From NCBI GenBank assembly GCA_019055375.1, contig JAHQIW010001287.1:186001-250000 (forward strand): a stretch of 64,000 nt of DNA, given 5' to 3'. The stretch comes from Parelaphostrongylus tenuis. Its lineage: Eukaryota; Nematoda; Chromadorea; Rhabditida; Metastrongylidae. Positions 11,564 through 23,400 of this stretch are shown here, piece after piece; the first letter of the stretch is position 1; every line of letters starts with the position of its first letter. The notes under the pieces were generated by a model. It had not been told where the DNA came from, did no database searches, and saw only the letters and a list, made by a program, of their open reading frames with translations. Both the position numbers and the translations under genes were made by a program.

Positions 11564-12809
11564 ACATTACACATGTGGACATTGCTTAATCACCGCCCCA
11601 GATTGGCGAAGTCCGCAGTCGTCGTGCTAAGCTAATAGGTAGCACTCTTCTTAGAGGAATTACAAACACTGAATTAATATATAAATAGGCTCACTCGAGT
11701 AAATCAGACTAGTACTAATTCAGTCTGATGAAGGAATAGATCAATCCCAAGATGAAAGGGATGGTAATTCTAGAATTTTGAATATCTAACGTATGCAAGG
11801 AGATCCACACCGAATGGTCTACCACTCATGTGTGAAGAGACATTAGCGCTTGACTATATCAACAAAGGAGTGCGTTCAAATACTATCTTTGCTTTGAGAA
11901 TGTACGACACTTCAGAAAGCGCTTGCGGAATATTAGGAGGGAAACATACATCTTTGTTAGCGGAGTTTCCTGCGCTTTGGCAGAAGGAGCGATTCAACGA
12001 CGGTAAAATGTTGAATAAAATGGAAGAAAATTAGTAAGTGAGCCATACATGAAGAATAATTGCATGAAACGCTGTCAGATCTATACAATCCAATTTATGG
12101 ACTTCCATAGTGCATAATGAAGAAGCGAAAACCTGCTGCTGGTTTGTGTAGTAGTTCAAACATGATTGATCACTATTGAATCTTTGAAGAACATGACGAG
12201 CATTTCACTTCATGAATATAGCTTTCTAATTATCGCGACCACAACAACTTAGTGAGAGGTAGCAAATCGTACCTGGTGCTAAGTGTAAGGCCTGCAGGAT
12301 AGTAGTGTCAGGATCTTCTCAGTCTGAGTAGTTCTCTTTACGTGGGATGGAAGTTGATAAGGTAAACATTGGGAGCAACACAAATAACTATCTTCGAATG
12401 ATAGCATCACAGGCAACTATCGTCAAGCGTTGAACGTTTACATTGTTCGCATGAGGAAAAAGTATTTCACAGGCCAATTTTATTAACTTTACCTTTAACC
12501 CTTACTTATCGATAGAAGTTTCCTCGTTTGATATCCTAATGGTTCTGTATAGAACTGAATCTCGGTGAAAAAAATGTATACAAATTTTCGGTCAATGGCT
12601 GAAAATATGGCAAAATTTAAGAGGGCAATTGAACGGGAGAGAGTAGCCTTGTCATAGGCAGGTGGAGTAAATGTGGCGTGCATATATGCGTTGAAATTCA
12701 TTGGCAACGGTAATTGAGGTTAGATTATAGAATAAACTTCGAAAAGGAGGCAAAGAATAAATGATAGGGTGAAAAGTTCATGCAGATTTTTGAAAACCCG
12801 TTATCACAT

Positions 12810-12904
12810 TCACTGTGTTGATATGAGCACTTTCTGAAACCATTTCGTTCCATGACCTTCATCCTCCACAAAGTGTTGGAAAATTTCACGTGCTATGTCA
12901 GCTA
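12810..12904 (-). pseudogene. Exon-like relic upstream of SDR copy 1
   Basis: Behind an acceptor-like CCAAGCAG the minus strand reads AVADIAREIFQHFVEDEGHG and then KWFQKVLISTQ before a stop. The duplicated partner at 31069-31115 reads AAADIAREVFEDL before a stop. The shared ADIARE(I/V)F core suggests a once-coding exon, but no family was recognised and no neighbouring exons could be joined. Confidence 0.3.
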
Positions 12905-13159
12905 CTGCTTGGAGATATCATGTTTTCATGAAGGTCGTAGAATGTTGATGAAGCCGATTATCCTCGCGAACATTGAGATATTCGAAGCTATTCGAGCTAA
13001 AGCGTTTCCGGGTGAGCTGCAAGAGAGCGTTTGAGAAAGGGTGTCAAGCTATATTGTCTTGTCCTAGTATTTCCTCAGCATTAATGTTTTACCTGATTTT
13101 TTCTCTTCCAAATCGGGTTATTGCCAAAGGCTGTGATATGATGAAGAATGCTATGGTAG

Positions 13160-13570
13160 TCTTCACAGTAGTGGTAGGAGCTGTATCCATGCTCTACGAC
13201 CATGTCGTGTTCCAAACTCCATGTTTTAGTAATTGCTCGGTTTCTGAGATTGACAAGGCGTACTCTCTTGAGAGCTGCTCAGCAACAAGCCAACTAATAA
13301 TGCCAACTTTTACAGGGAACAATTCTGATGTCTGGAGCAGTTCTGAGAGGGAAGCGTACGAAACGACTCAATGTCGCCCTTCTCCAGCATCACGCTTGAC
13401 CTCACATTGCAAAGTCGACTACCACATTTCGGAGAACCTGTGTTGGACCACAGTACTAAATCCACCGTGTACTCCTGATATTGCTCCAGAATCATCATCT
13501 TTTCCGCGCTATAGAGCTGTCTCCTTTTTATTTTATTTTGAAAATGTGGCAAGCAGATTTTTCTGAGATT
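13160..13570 (+). mobile_element. Mariner/Tc1-like transposase relic
   Basis: A 197-codon open frame covers this region. Its end reads LNPPCTPDIAPESSSFPRYRA, the degenerate form of the mariner block HPPYSPDLAPSDYHLFR that carries the second catalytic Asp. The rest of the frame is not recognisable as transposase, and no terminal inverted repeats were found. I infer a decayed element fragment rather than a host gene. Confidence 0.45.
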
Positions 13571-14734
13571 GGCAGGGTGCGCTGTAGGGAACAGCTCGGC
13601 AACAAACATACAATGAATGCCGACGTTAACGGGGAACAACTTTTGAAGTTGCATGTGCAGCGCAAAAATTTGTTGATTACAAACAGGTTAGAGGAGACGT
13701 GACCGAATTTCTTGATCTTCTGCCTCATTCTTTCCAGAAAGGAGGCATCCAATCTTTAACCAGAAAATGGCTGTACATAATTGGTGTGATGGTGATTACA
13801 ATGACTGAGTGATTTCCTCAAAAAAAGCTCTTTGGGTAGAAAAGAAAATTAGAGAAAAAGACACTGAATTTACAAAAGTGTAGAGATGCGGAAAAGGGAC
13901 AAGCGTAAACATTGTTTTTCTCTCTGCTATTCCTCTTCTCCAAAGTAGCGTAATAAAGAAATGATAGGAGCAGCTGTAGCACGGGAAAAAAGAGTAAATG
14001 AAAAAGGGTGATCGGCGACGAAAAGGCATAACGTATAACTGAGGCTGAGGTTGATTACACCAATGGAACTGTGCTTGGCACTCGATCTCTACTACGTGAA
14101 GAAGTCAGGAGTTGAGAATCAAAGAGAATCAAACATTAACGTGATGAAGGATGATTTATGTTGTCATTAAAACAGAAGTTTATAGCACAAGCGATGAAAT
14201 AGCCTGTACAAATAGAATCATGTGAACAGTGCTATCATTATTGAAGCGGACATCGTTATGCTACTCATTTTTAGGCGCATGAGGTAGTACTTATAGGTCT
14301 TACTGACTTTCCGTAGGCGTTCCCGTGGTTATGAAGCAATCTAAAATCGAGACAAGCAAATGGGTCTTGTGCCAAGTAATTGAGATGCATAAATCGTATA
14401 CAACAGTAAACAGCGTTGAAGGAGTCTGTATTATATACACGATACACGATGCACGATAACATTGAGACTACTCTCTGCACGGTCCCAGTATGAACAGATA
14501 TAGCGTAATAACATACAAAATTTTGAGTTAGATGAGGGAAAAAGCAGCGAGCAAAGAATTGTCGGCAGTAACTACTATAGGGTAAGGTTTACTCAATAAA
14601 TAAGGCACTTATGATAATCAAGAAACTGGAAAAAACAAATAAATAATGGATCGTGATATTTGCTGAGCTAGTGGCTTTAATGTAAACTCTAATAAAAGTT
14701 TCATGGTGCGACAACGTATTAATCTTGAATTATC

Positions 14735-14855
14735 AAAATAAAAGTATATAAGCAAGTAAAAATAAATAAAAGTAAGTAAAAGGAAGTAAGTAAGAGTAAA
14801 AGTAAGTAGGTAAACGTAGATAAAAGTAAGTAGTAAGTAAGTAAGTAAAGATATT
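14735..14855. repeat. AAGTAAGT/TAAA simple repeat tract
   Basis: Interspersed AAGTAAGTAA, TAAAAGTAAG and similar units give a purine-rich tract on the plus strand. This explains the leucine- and tyrosine-rich open frames on the other strand, which are not genes. Confidence 0.75.
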
Positions 14856-14984
14856 TTAAAACAAGAACCAGACAAAGAGCACCGTCCAACAATCGATCTT
14901 CGATAGCTGCTTTTGTGAAAATCAACACAGCGACTGAAAGAGAGTGAAGTGATCAGTGATGTATTCTATCAGGAAAGAAAGTGC

Positions 14985-15215
14985 CGGTTCCATTCTTTTC
15001 CTAACGCTCTCCTCCGATCAACGTGGGGACGCTATGGCCTGATTAGCTCTAAATTGCAGGAAGAATCGACTCAACCAGCATTCTACAACATACTTGTGGA
15101 AGCCAAAGCTTTCAGAAGAAGCCGCAACAATACGGAAATTTTCGAAGAACTTGGGGACGGTGAATCCGAGAAAATGAATCGAATGCAAGAACTGCTAGGA
15201 GTCGGGCAAAATTTG
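14985..15215 (+). repeat. S2 SINE-like tail copy
   Basis: The words GAATCGACTCAACCAGCATTC, then GAATCCGAGAAAATGAATCG and CAAGAACTGCTAGGAGTC match the tails at 6650-6815, 32100-32290 and 39200-39330. An open frame crosses the repeat but is repeat-derived. Confidence 0.45.
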
Positions 15216-15659
15216 CGACAACAGGTTATGTAAATGAATGGTGATAATAGAGCGTCACACTCATGTTCACGAGAGTGCTGGAGGTCTCACCAATACTCTA
15301 CTGTGCCTTTGATATTTCGAAATACTTCAAGTATCAAAAGATATGTGAGCGATATTTCGTCACAATTGTAACGGAATGTTGCGAAGGGCGAGGTTTGTTT
15401 ACTAGTGAATATTGATTGATGTCGGCAAAAACTATCACAACAGGCGGCTACGAAGTCAATAGAAGTTGACAAAAACACTCATTGAACCAAGATACATTGA
15501 AAACAACATACAGCATGATAGATGACGACTAACAGAATTGAGAAGGTTCATTTTCTAATCAAATATTGTCACGCAACCGAGAGTTGCAGAACAGCAACAG
15601 ACCTGTGATTTTCTTTACTACTATATGACTAAATATTACCAGTAATCAATAGGCTGAGC

Positions 15660-16500
15660 TCATGCGGCGCGGTGGTTAGAGGTGCCTTGCGTCGCACTCA
15701 AGGTCGATGGTTCGACCTCGTGCTCATGGCTTACCAAGTCATCTCATCACTTCGGAGTGTAGATTGGTACCATACTGGTCTCAGACTTGTCTAAGAGTAT
15801 ACGCAACACCGACTCAATGCAGCGGGAGACCACTGCGAGTCATTATAAAGGTCAGATATGCATTCAATCAACCCAAGTGAAATTAAAAATTGAAGAGGAA
15901 TGCATGGCGCATCCTTTAAGGATTGATAAGCGCCGAGGGCTTTATCGTTTTTATTCAATAGCTTGTGAGGTATAGTGCAGTGAGGAGAGATGTTCTGTAA
16001 TAAGTCGTCCGGCCAGGTCGGTAATGTTATCAAACATGTATGGAAAGATCGTGGCGCTTGGTTGAAACGTCGCTAGATGACCTCAAGTCACTCTAGATTA
16101 GATAGCATTAGATCGTGGCCAATGGTTGTGAACGATTTATTGTAACAACCTCGCGCCTGTTCTTGAAAAGAAAACCAACAACGCTAAAAACTTTGCCTTA
16201 AGTTGAGGCAAAGAGCCTAAGTCGAGTATACAGTGTAAGGAATTTAAATGTTGTTGAATAACGACATTTCTCACGTGGCCTTTTTGCAGTCATCATTAAC
16301 GACTTCATAGACGCAGTTTTTGCTTAAGTTTTTTCATTTTCACATAATCCACAACTGTCCAGATAAACCATCACCTTTAGTTTATTTGAATATGAAATTG
16401 TTGAACAAATTTCTACCCATGTGCAATCTTACACACTCGTCATGTAGGCCAAATCCTACACAGCAGAGCTTTTCTGTTCTGCATCATGTAGATAAAGCTA
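15660..16500 (+). repeat. tRNA-headed SINE (family S1) followed by Penelope-like repeat sequence
   Basis: At 15664-15730 a tRNA-like head has an A-box-like GGTGGTTAGAGGTG and a B-box-like GATGGTTCGACCTC, but it does not fold into a full tRNA. The following TACCAAG segment and a body with GTCTCAGACTTGTCTAAG recur inverted at 16620-16800. The head recurs near 46350 and, partly, near 23170. Beyond about 15840 the sequence resembles the repeat at 1860-2300 (AAAGGTCAGATATGCAT, TTACACACTCGTCA). No gene is seen. Confidence 0.5.
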
Positions 16501-16609
16501 AGGATGAAGCTTTTGGCGTTGATCAATGCCTGTGAGGGATGCGCTCATGCATTCGTGCTCAATTTTAACTTCATTTGAGGTGCCTGAATACATATCTCGC
16601 TTAACAATA

Positions 16610-16860
16610 ACACGCGGTGGCCTCCCGCTGTACCAAGTCAGTGGTGCTTATCCTTCCAGACGAGTTTGAGACCAGTTTGGTACCAATTTACTGCTCTCGC
16701 AGGGATGTATGGCTTGGTGAACCATAAGCGTGAGATCGCAACCATTGACCTCGAGTACGACGCAGAGCACCTTTAACCACTGCGCCGTATGCGCTCCCAT
16801 AACCCAGATAGTATACGTATATTCTGCTGGGGCATTCAGCTTCCATACGACCACTTAAGA
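16610..16860 (-). repeat. tRNA-headed SINE (family S1)
   Basis: The reverse strand reads GGCGCAGTGGTTAAAGGTGC as an A-box-type head, then ATGGTTGCGATCTCACGC where the B box should be, and then the same body as the 15.66 kb copy (CTGGTCTCAAACTCGTCTGG). The B box is mutated, so transcription is doubtful. Confidence 0.5.
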
Positions 16861-17639
16861 CATTTCAAAGAACTGTGTTGATTCATTAACATGCCGTCAC
16901 AATCTCAATGAAAAAGTAAATGAAAAACGCTTCGTTTAGGGTTAGTTTTCATTTTCACTTCTGTATAGTTTATTTAGGTGCAGAAAAGCTTCAATTTAAT
17001 ATTCTTGTAATCGGTAGCTTACTAGGCGCACATATGTGGCAGTTGTCGTCCGCATGAGACGTCCTATTAATCATTTTCTGGATAATTTCTCATTTTCGAT
17101 CAGAAATTAGCGGATAGTGAAAGGAGCACAAGTGCCTCAGCTTCTATGGCCTGACATCGCGTGTAGTGTGGAGCATCATTTTGGCTCGAAATTGACGCTT
17201 TTCGGATTTTCAATAGCTATGATGAGTTTCTGAGCTTGTTTGGAATGACAGGATATCAAAGTCACAAGATTAACATTGTGATGTTCTTGCATAACTTATA
17301 CATATCATGGAATATTAACAACAGTTCATTGTGCAGTGGATGGGCACCTTTTCTTGGCACGGAAGCTGCATATGCACCAAAAACACTAACAATCTACATA
17401 TAGAAGTGCACGGACATAACTGTGATGCGAAAAACGCAAAAGTGCCCTTGAAGTGTGCAGAGAAAAACTAACTAGCAAAGAGGAAATCATGATGAAAGGA
17501 GCAGAGCTACAAAAACTGCTGGAGAAGCCAGTATGACTTTCATAGGTGACACAGTGAGAGCTATGAAAAATTAGGCTCCTCTTACTCCGCAGAAAGCTGG
17601 ATGTAAGGATCTTGGCGATACTAAGAAGCATTATTCGAG

Positions 17640-18140
17640 GTCACTGAATGCATATCTAACCTATAGAAAGGCTTAGAGAGGCCTTCGATGAATCAAGTCA
17701 GCATATCAGAAATGTCCTGCTATTATAACTCATGAAACGGAAGTAGTAACTTTCGTCAGACGTTGGCATAAATTTTCAAAACCGTCCTAAGCACTATCTT
17801 TTTCTCAAATTTGACGAGGTAGTATAACTTCTCTAGGTGGATGTGTAACGCTTCGGTAGTCTGACCTTCCTCGGAGACGTTAGACTTTTCGTACTTGGAA
17901 AGGGTATTGACGTGTCTGTTCCACCGACCAGACATACCAATGATTGATTGGTTTACTTGTACACACAGACGAGTACACCTGTGTCTTTTCACATATAAGG
18001 AGTTTAGCGCTCTGAGGAAAGCGAAATCTCCGAAATTTTAGTCATTGCTATGTAAGAGTATATAAGCCTCGCCCCAGCCTTGGAAAGAGTAGATCACGAA
18101 ATCGTTCTGATGATTCATGTCACGGTTCAATGAAAGTTGG
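17640..18140 (+). repeat. Penelope-like 3'-end relic
   Basis: Near 18000-18045 the sequence GAGTTTAGCGCTCTGAGGAAAGCGAAATC resembles the element ends at 2560-2610 and 29105-29140. Upstream text such as CTTGGAAAGGGTATTGACG fits the untranslated or C-terminal part of such elements. No open GIY-YIG frame survives. The 18.0-18.14 kb part continues into a copy of the 2600-2720 sequence. Confidence 0.35.
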
Positions 18141-18324
18141 TCTTTCGACTTTACGAGATTAACCAGTAAAACACTTCCGACTTAAGAAATACGTACTGTC
18201 ACTGAAACAAAACATTGTCTTAGTTCTGAAAAAGACTTATTTCACCTCTGCTATCGACCATTCTCTTACAGATCCGCTCTAAACAAAATAATCTGATAAG
18301 GATATGACTTAATTTGAGCTGACA

Positions 18325-18545
18325 GATCTAGTGTTATATAGGCGTGTATTTCGTCCTATTGGTACTCATCAGTAGCACCCTCCCTCTGTTCCGCCGGTCC
18401 CCCGAGGCTAAATAATCCTCCAAAGGAATCGACACCGAGTAAATACAATCATCTTGTGTCGGATGATGGTATAACCTGACGTTTTGGTGACGGCAGTCGA
18501 GCTTGCGGATCTTATAATGAATCATACCTCTGCGATCGAACGCTC
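18325..18545 (-). repeat. Hammerhead-bearing repeat family A, copy 1
   Basis: This is about 220 bp, alignable with 56066-56290: AATAATCCTC, AAGGAAT-GACACCGA, ATGATGG, GGCAGTCGAG and TCATACCTCT appear in the same order. A hammerhead-like core occupies its low-coordinate end (18331-18380). Confidence 0.6.
18331..18380 (-). ncRNA. Hammerhead ribozyme relic (family A)
   Basis: On the minus strand CTACTGATGAGTACC-AATA-GGACGAAA keeps both invariant cores, CTGATGA and CGAAA. Stem II has one mismatch, and the following stem III and cleavage-site region (TACACGCCTATAT) no longer gives a clear NUH site and stem I. It is probably inactive. Confidence 0.55.
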
Positions 18546-19774
18546 TTTTACAGACCCGCTCAAAACGAAAAATCTGATAAGGATATGACTTGTATACTAG
18601 TTACCTACAAGCTATAAATTTCCTTATTTTGTAGCAATGATTTTCAAATTTGCTAGACATCACGGCATGAATTTTTTCCACTTCATTGCTTCAAGGCTCA
18701 AGTCTCGAATACGATAGAGATATAATCAACAGCTACTGACAAACCAGTTTCCCAAGCTAAGTATTTAGACTGACTGCAATGTGTTATTTCTCACTACTGC
18801 AGAAGCAGCTTAAACAAATATGTGATTAGGTGAATGATATCCATAACAACAAAAATATGATTGAGTAGAGTTGAAACGCAAATGAAAGTTGTTTCAAAAC
18901 TGATTCGCAGTTTTCTGTAAATTTTTCGCCATTTATTACAAATAAATCTCATCCATCCTATCATCTCATCTTCAAATATAAAACATTTTTATTAGTATTC
19001 TCATAAGTTAGAAAACTGTTTTTATGATGGGATGACAGAAATCAGTAGCAGAATGCTCCAACCATTACATAAGATAAATGTGGAGAACGTGCTTATCAGT
19101 GGCTTCCTAGATATCATTTTCGATCCACATGTACACTTTTTTCTTATATCCTTCTTCTAAGATTGTGCTCCCACGATGATAAAGCGGCATTAATCTAAGG
19201 TTTTACAAATTTTGTCACATTACTAATGCTCCTTACGATCTACTGTCTAAGCAACCAGCACGACTAACACGCACTATTTAACTCATGTGTATTGAGCGTT
19301 CATTGCAATTTGATTAATTTATAGGCAAGTGCATGCATAGCTCACTTGAATGGTTTATCTTCACGCAAAACGTGCAGCTGCAATTCGCATTTCACATAGA
19401 TGTGTATTACAGTGAATGTTCTTCACAACGATGGTGAAATGATACTAGAATAACATTGATTTAGGTAATTCTTTTGTAGAGAACAAAACTCTACTGGTTT
19501 TACTCATTCGGATTATTTCCACACGTCTAAATCTTATGCAAATAGCAAAAGAAATCGGCAAAATTCTTTCATAATGTACACGATTTGTGAGGTCAACCTA
19601 ATGATTGAAACTCCCGAGCATTCGCAAATCGGTCGGGATTAGGATTTGGAAACATTTGATTAACTTGAAACCTGTACTTACACTCGTGTGCTACAAGCAA
19701 TAGTATTTTTCTTTGAATCGAGAGAACTTAGTTTATTGATGTATCGAACATTTTAGACTTTGGACTTTATTAAT

Positions 19775-20022
19775 TGTCTTCACAGTGTTTCTTTTCCATT
19801 GTGCGGATCCCAGTTCTTCTAGCATTCAGTTCGTTTCTCGTCTTCTTCTTGAACGTCATAGAATATTGGTTGAGCGAGTCTCCTTGCCATTTCGAGGATA
19901 GTCCTGGCTGTGGTGCTCCGTAAGGCGTTGTTGTTGACTGCCGGAGAGAGTTGAGAGGATGGGCCTCGGCTCCACGTATACTGCGATGAGCATCACAACC
20001 ACCGACATGGCGCCTCCAACTA
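19775..20022 (-). repeat. S2 SINE-like element
   Basis: The reverse strand reads GGTTGTGATGCTCATCGCAG, then GGAGCCGAGGCCCATCCTCTC, GGAGCACCACAGCCAGGACTAT and a tail GAACTGGGATCCGCACAATGG. Collinear copies are at 39105-39330 and 50606-50830. The 50.6 kb copy best preserves the tRNA-like start, GTGGCCGAATGGTTGTGATG. Confidence 0.6.
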
Positions 20023-20423
20023 TCAAACAATGTCACTATTTATAAATTCTTGTCGAATTCAACTGGACATATTTGCACTCGACGAATCAAAGAATAAAAT
20101 CTACTATAAAAACCAAAATCAAAGAGTAGTCTTAGGAAATGTTTACTAACAGCTGAAATCTGCTTTGTTTTCATGTCTAAGCAAATTTCACCATGCTATT
20201 TAGACACATGTACGTACGCATTGCTGTTGCAATGGTTATTGTGATGGTGATCATCTGTTAGAAGCCGCAGTGAGATAGCTTCATGTACAGAACGAAGTTT
20301 GATTAACAATTATCAGCCTACTAATTCGATCATAAACGTATTTTCGAATCCATATACCATAAATTAATGGAATATTAATGATTGGCAATGTTTCTGTCCA
20401 CTCTTCATAGAAACATCGAGCAT

Positions 20424-23400
20424 TCATAGTCGGCTAGAAGTTGCCCATAACAACCAGCCAGGTACCTTCACCCATGACGGAACCCATTGGGCAAGTTGGT
20501 TGTGACCGCCGTGCGATAGCAGAAAGGTAACACTGCGGATATTTGGTGGATCTCGACCTCAAAACATAACAGTCAAGATTTTTCTAAATACTGTTTAGTT
20601 CTAGAAATTTATCATTAGAAGAGTGAACAGAAAGTGAAAACGTAAAAAGATAAAATAAGACAGAAATAGCGTTAGATTCTCATCGCTACTTACCATCGAT
20701 ATCTTGAAATCCGTATTCCTTTCCAAGATCTTCGGTAATTAGTATTCGCCCAGTTTTCTCCATTCGTCGAACATCACTGGCTAAGCTACGACAGCTTTAC
20801 CTGGTATTCGGGTGTTTCTCCTCGTTCAAACATTTCAGTAAGCTGAAAAATCATTCTCTTTAGACGAACGTTTTTTGATTTGTTAAATAGAGACATTTCT
20901 ACACGGATACTTTTTGCATGTAGTGCGTATGCATGACGCAGACTTCCACACATTTACTGGTGTTATTTGCAGCGTTTACATATGGTATAACCCCTTTCTA
21001 AATTCGTGATTGGTAGCTTATAACGAAGAAAATCATTTGCTGCTGACTTGTCCACTAGGGAACTTTTATCACCCAACATCTTTTTCAGTGAGATCGAGAA
21101 CCAAACCATTTTTAGGCACATGCAATTGTATGTGGTATCTTATTGTTCTGCGTGTATGTAGCGAGGTCGTTGGAAATGCCCTGCATGCAATCAGTCGTTG
21201 ATTTTGATCCTATACCTTGATTCATTCAACCTCTCGCTCTTGCCACTGCAGGCAAACTGACACCAGATTTGTTTAAGAGATAAAAACAATGAGTCAATAT
21301 ACCATTAGGTCCCCCACACATCGCTGAATATACATATAACTCCTCTATAATGCATAATTGGAGTCCGACACATGCGCATTCCCAAGGGATAAGTTAACGC
21401 TTGTGAAGACTTTATTCGTGTGAAGCATGTTCAGGGGTTTGCTGAAAAATGCTCTATATTTGCAAAATCAAAACCTTGCTCTTTCCTTTCTCAGCACCTT
21501 CGGAGATAAAAACGTTGGTGATTAATTCCGTTCGTACTGCACCAGGCCAAATAGAGACAACGCACACATTCTTGGTCTGAAATAAACTCTATGTTTTCAT
21601 TTCAAACGATCGGTGCTGAATGATAGGCACGAATAACTCAGAAATTTGAGATTTACTACATGAACGTGATTTTTTGAATGCGCTTACCTTTAACTCTTCA
21701 GCCATATCACCTGCCATTCTGTCTAGAGCCTGTTTTCCAACACCGTAAGGAACGGAGAACAAATATCTTTAACGTTATAACCAATTATAACAGAGTGATG
21801 TGAGCCTAATAGTAAGATGATAATAAATCAAAATCATGAAAAGAAGTGGAATGTGAACGTTTTGTGAATACTTTGCTATCAGACTTAGATGAGCAAACTC
21901 TCACATTTTCGAAGGAAAAAAACGTGTGGGATTTTTGAGATCTTGGGAAAATTCAGCATTTTTGTTACCAAAAACAGTGTCTAGATGCCTGTTCCTAGAA
22001 TGTTATCGAAGTTGAACTTTATTCAAGTCGTGCGTGATTGCGATGTATTACACCGAGAGCGTAATTATCAGCAGACGCTATCAAAATGGGCGAGATTGTT
22101 CCAGCTTCGAATAGAACGTCAAATCAACAATGAAAGGCTTCTTCCAAATTTCGCCCGTAAATGGGCACATGGATATGTATGCGCTGCTACTCGCTGAAAT
22201 ACACACCTAATTAGGCTAATTGGATGATAGGCTAGGTGTAAAGATTTGCAGACACATTTCTTTACAAATTCATAGGAATTACTTCAATGCTCAAACAGAA
22301 ATAAAATGAAAGCAGTCAAAGTACAGACAGCTCCTGCACAAAATTCATTTCCGCGCTATCATTCGAATATCAAGGATGCCAAGGATGTATACACTAATTC
22401 TTATTGTAATTATTTGATAAAAGAAAAGTGGAGCAAATCTCCATATTCCTATTTTACATTTACGAAGAAAAAAGTGTGTACTTGGATCTAATCAATAATG
22501 GGTCTTTTATATCCCCTTTTTGGTCTTCTGTCGCGATCCTAGGTCGAAATTCTGAACTTCTCATTTCACTGGCATTATACGAGCACTTCTGACATTAATC
22601 TTTTACTACTATATCATATAACCTTATATCGTCCTAAACGAGGCATCCATTCTGTGAATCATTGCAAAGTCGAAAATTCGCATGTTCATTGTGGTTCTTT
22701 ATTACCACAATAGAGCTTTTGATCACTTTATAAGCTTTCACAGTGCTCATTTCTTCATGTTTGCCGATAAGATTACGACCACTTCCCAGTGCTTATCTCC
22801 GAAGGTATGTCCCAATAACTTGCTGAATCTATAGTTGGTCCCACGGTAGTATTAGATCTTTTCTCGTACAACTGTAATGCTTTGCATGTTTTCCATTAGG
22901 CAGTTTACTGGTGTGAAAGCAGCATCATTCAGTCGAGAATAGCCGGATCTGTGCGGATGCTGTGCGATTTCTCATAAAGTCTTTTAAGATGGTACATTCG
23001 CTTTCGGAAAGGTGAAGAGCGTGATGACAAATTCACCTTGAATGAGATAAATGCTACCAGATAAACCTGAATGCAGAATAGATTGGTGGATGTATTGTGA
23101 GTCTAAAATAGATTGATAGACATGTATAGAGAGATGTATAAAATCACTGAGTGACCACTCGCGTGTCGCAGAGCACCTCTGACCACTGCGCCATACGCGG
23201 ATAAGGATACGCGCTTGCCCCTCTTTCTCATATCATTCAGTTTTTGCTCTCACCTCAGTCCACCTGCAGAGCTTATATTCACAATGAGACCACTACCATT
23301 TCTAACCATCATTCGAGCGGCATACACTGAGCAGTAATAGTGATTCCTGAAACAACGCTTTTAGTCTCTATAATCAATACCGCCGGAATTGTAGCATCTA

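Larger units (their letters stand above)
3010..13130. repeat. Segmental duplication, unit 1
   Basis: Exons, introns and both flanks of dehydrogenase copy 1 align collinearly with 18770-31320. Anchors outside the gene include the block around 3045-3135 against 18795-18890, and the block around 12800-13130 against 30985-31320. Intron anchors such as the CTCATCTTCTT stretch near 7330 and 24700 show that whole genomic DNA was duplicated rather than mRNA. The two units are about 15.7 kb apart at the left side and about 18.2 kb at the right side, because different transposon pieces were inserted afterwards. Confidence 0.75.

Noticed and set aside
12973..13566. Longest open frame in the window (197 codons)
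   Set aside because: Its only recognisable part is a degenerate mariner block near the end. The rest has no motif, and no splice or start context supports a host gene.
14618..14928. Two leucine/tyrosine-rich minus-strand open frames resembling membrane proteins
   Set aside because: They are direct translations of the AAGTAAGT/TAAA simple repeat tract.
15664..15735. Possible functional tRNA gene
   Set aside because: A- and B-box-like words exist, but the arms do not form a cloverleaf, and the same sequence recurs with an attached body elsewhere, so it is a SINE head.
22010..22197. Basic 60-codon plus-strand open frame
   Set aside because: It aligns with non-coding intron sequence of dehydrogenase copy 1 (about 5590-5690), so it is an intron of copy 2.
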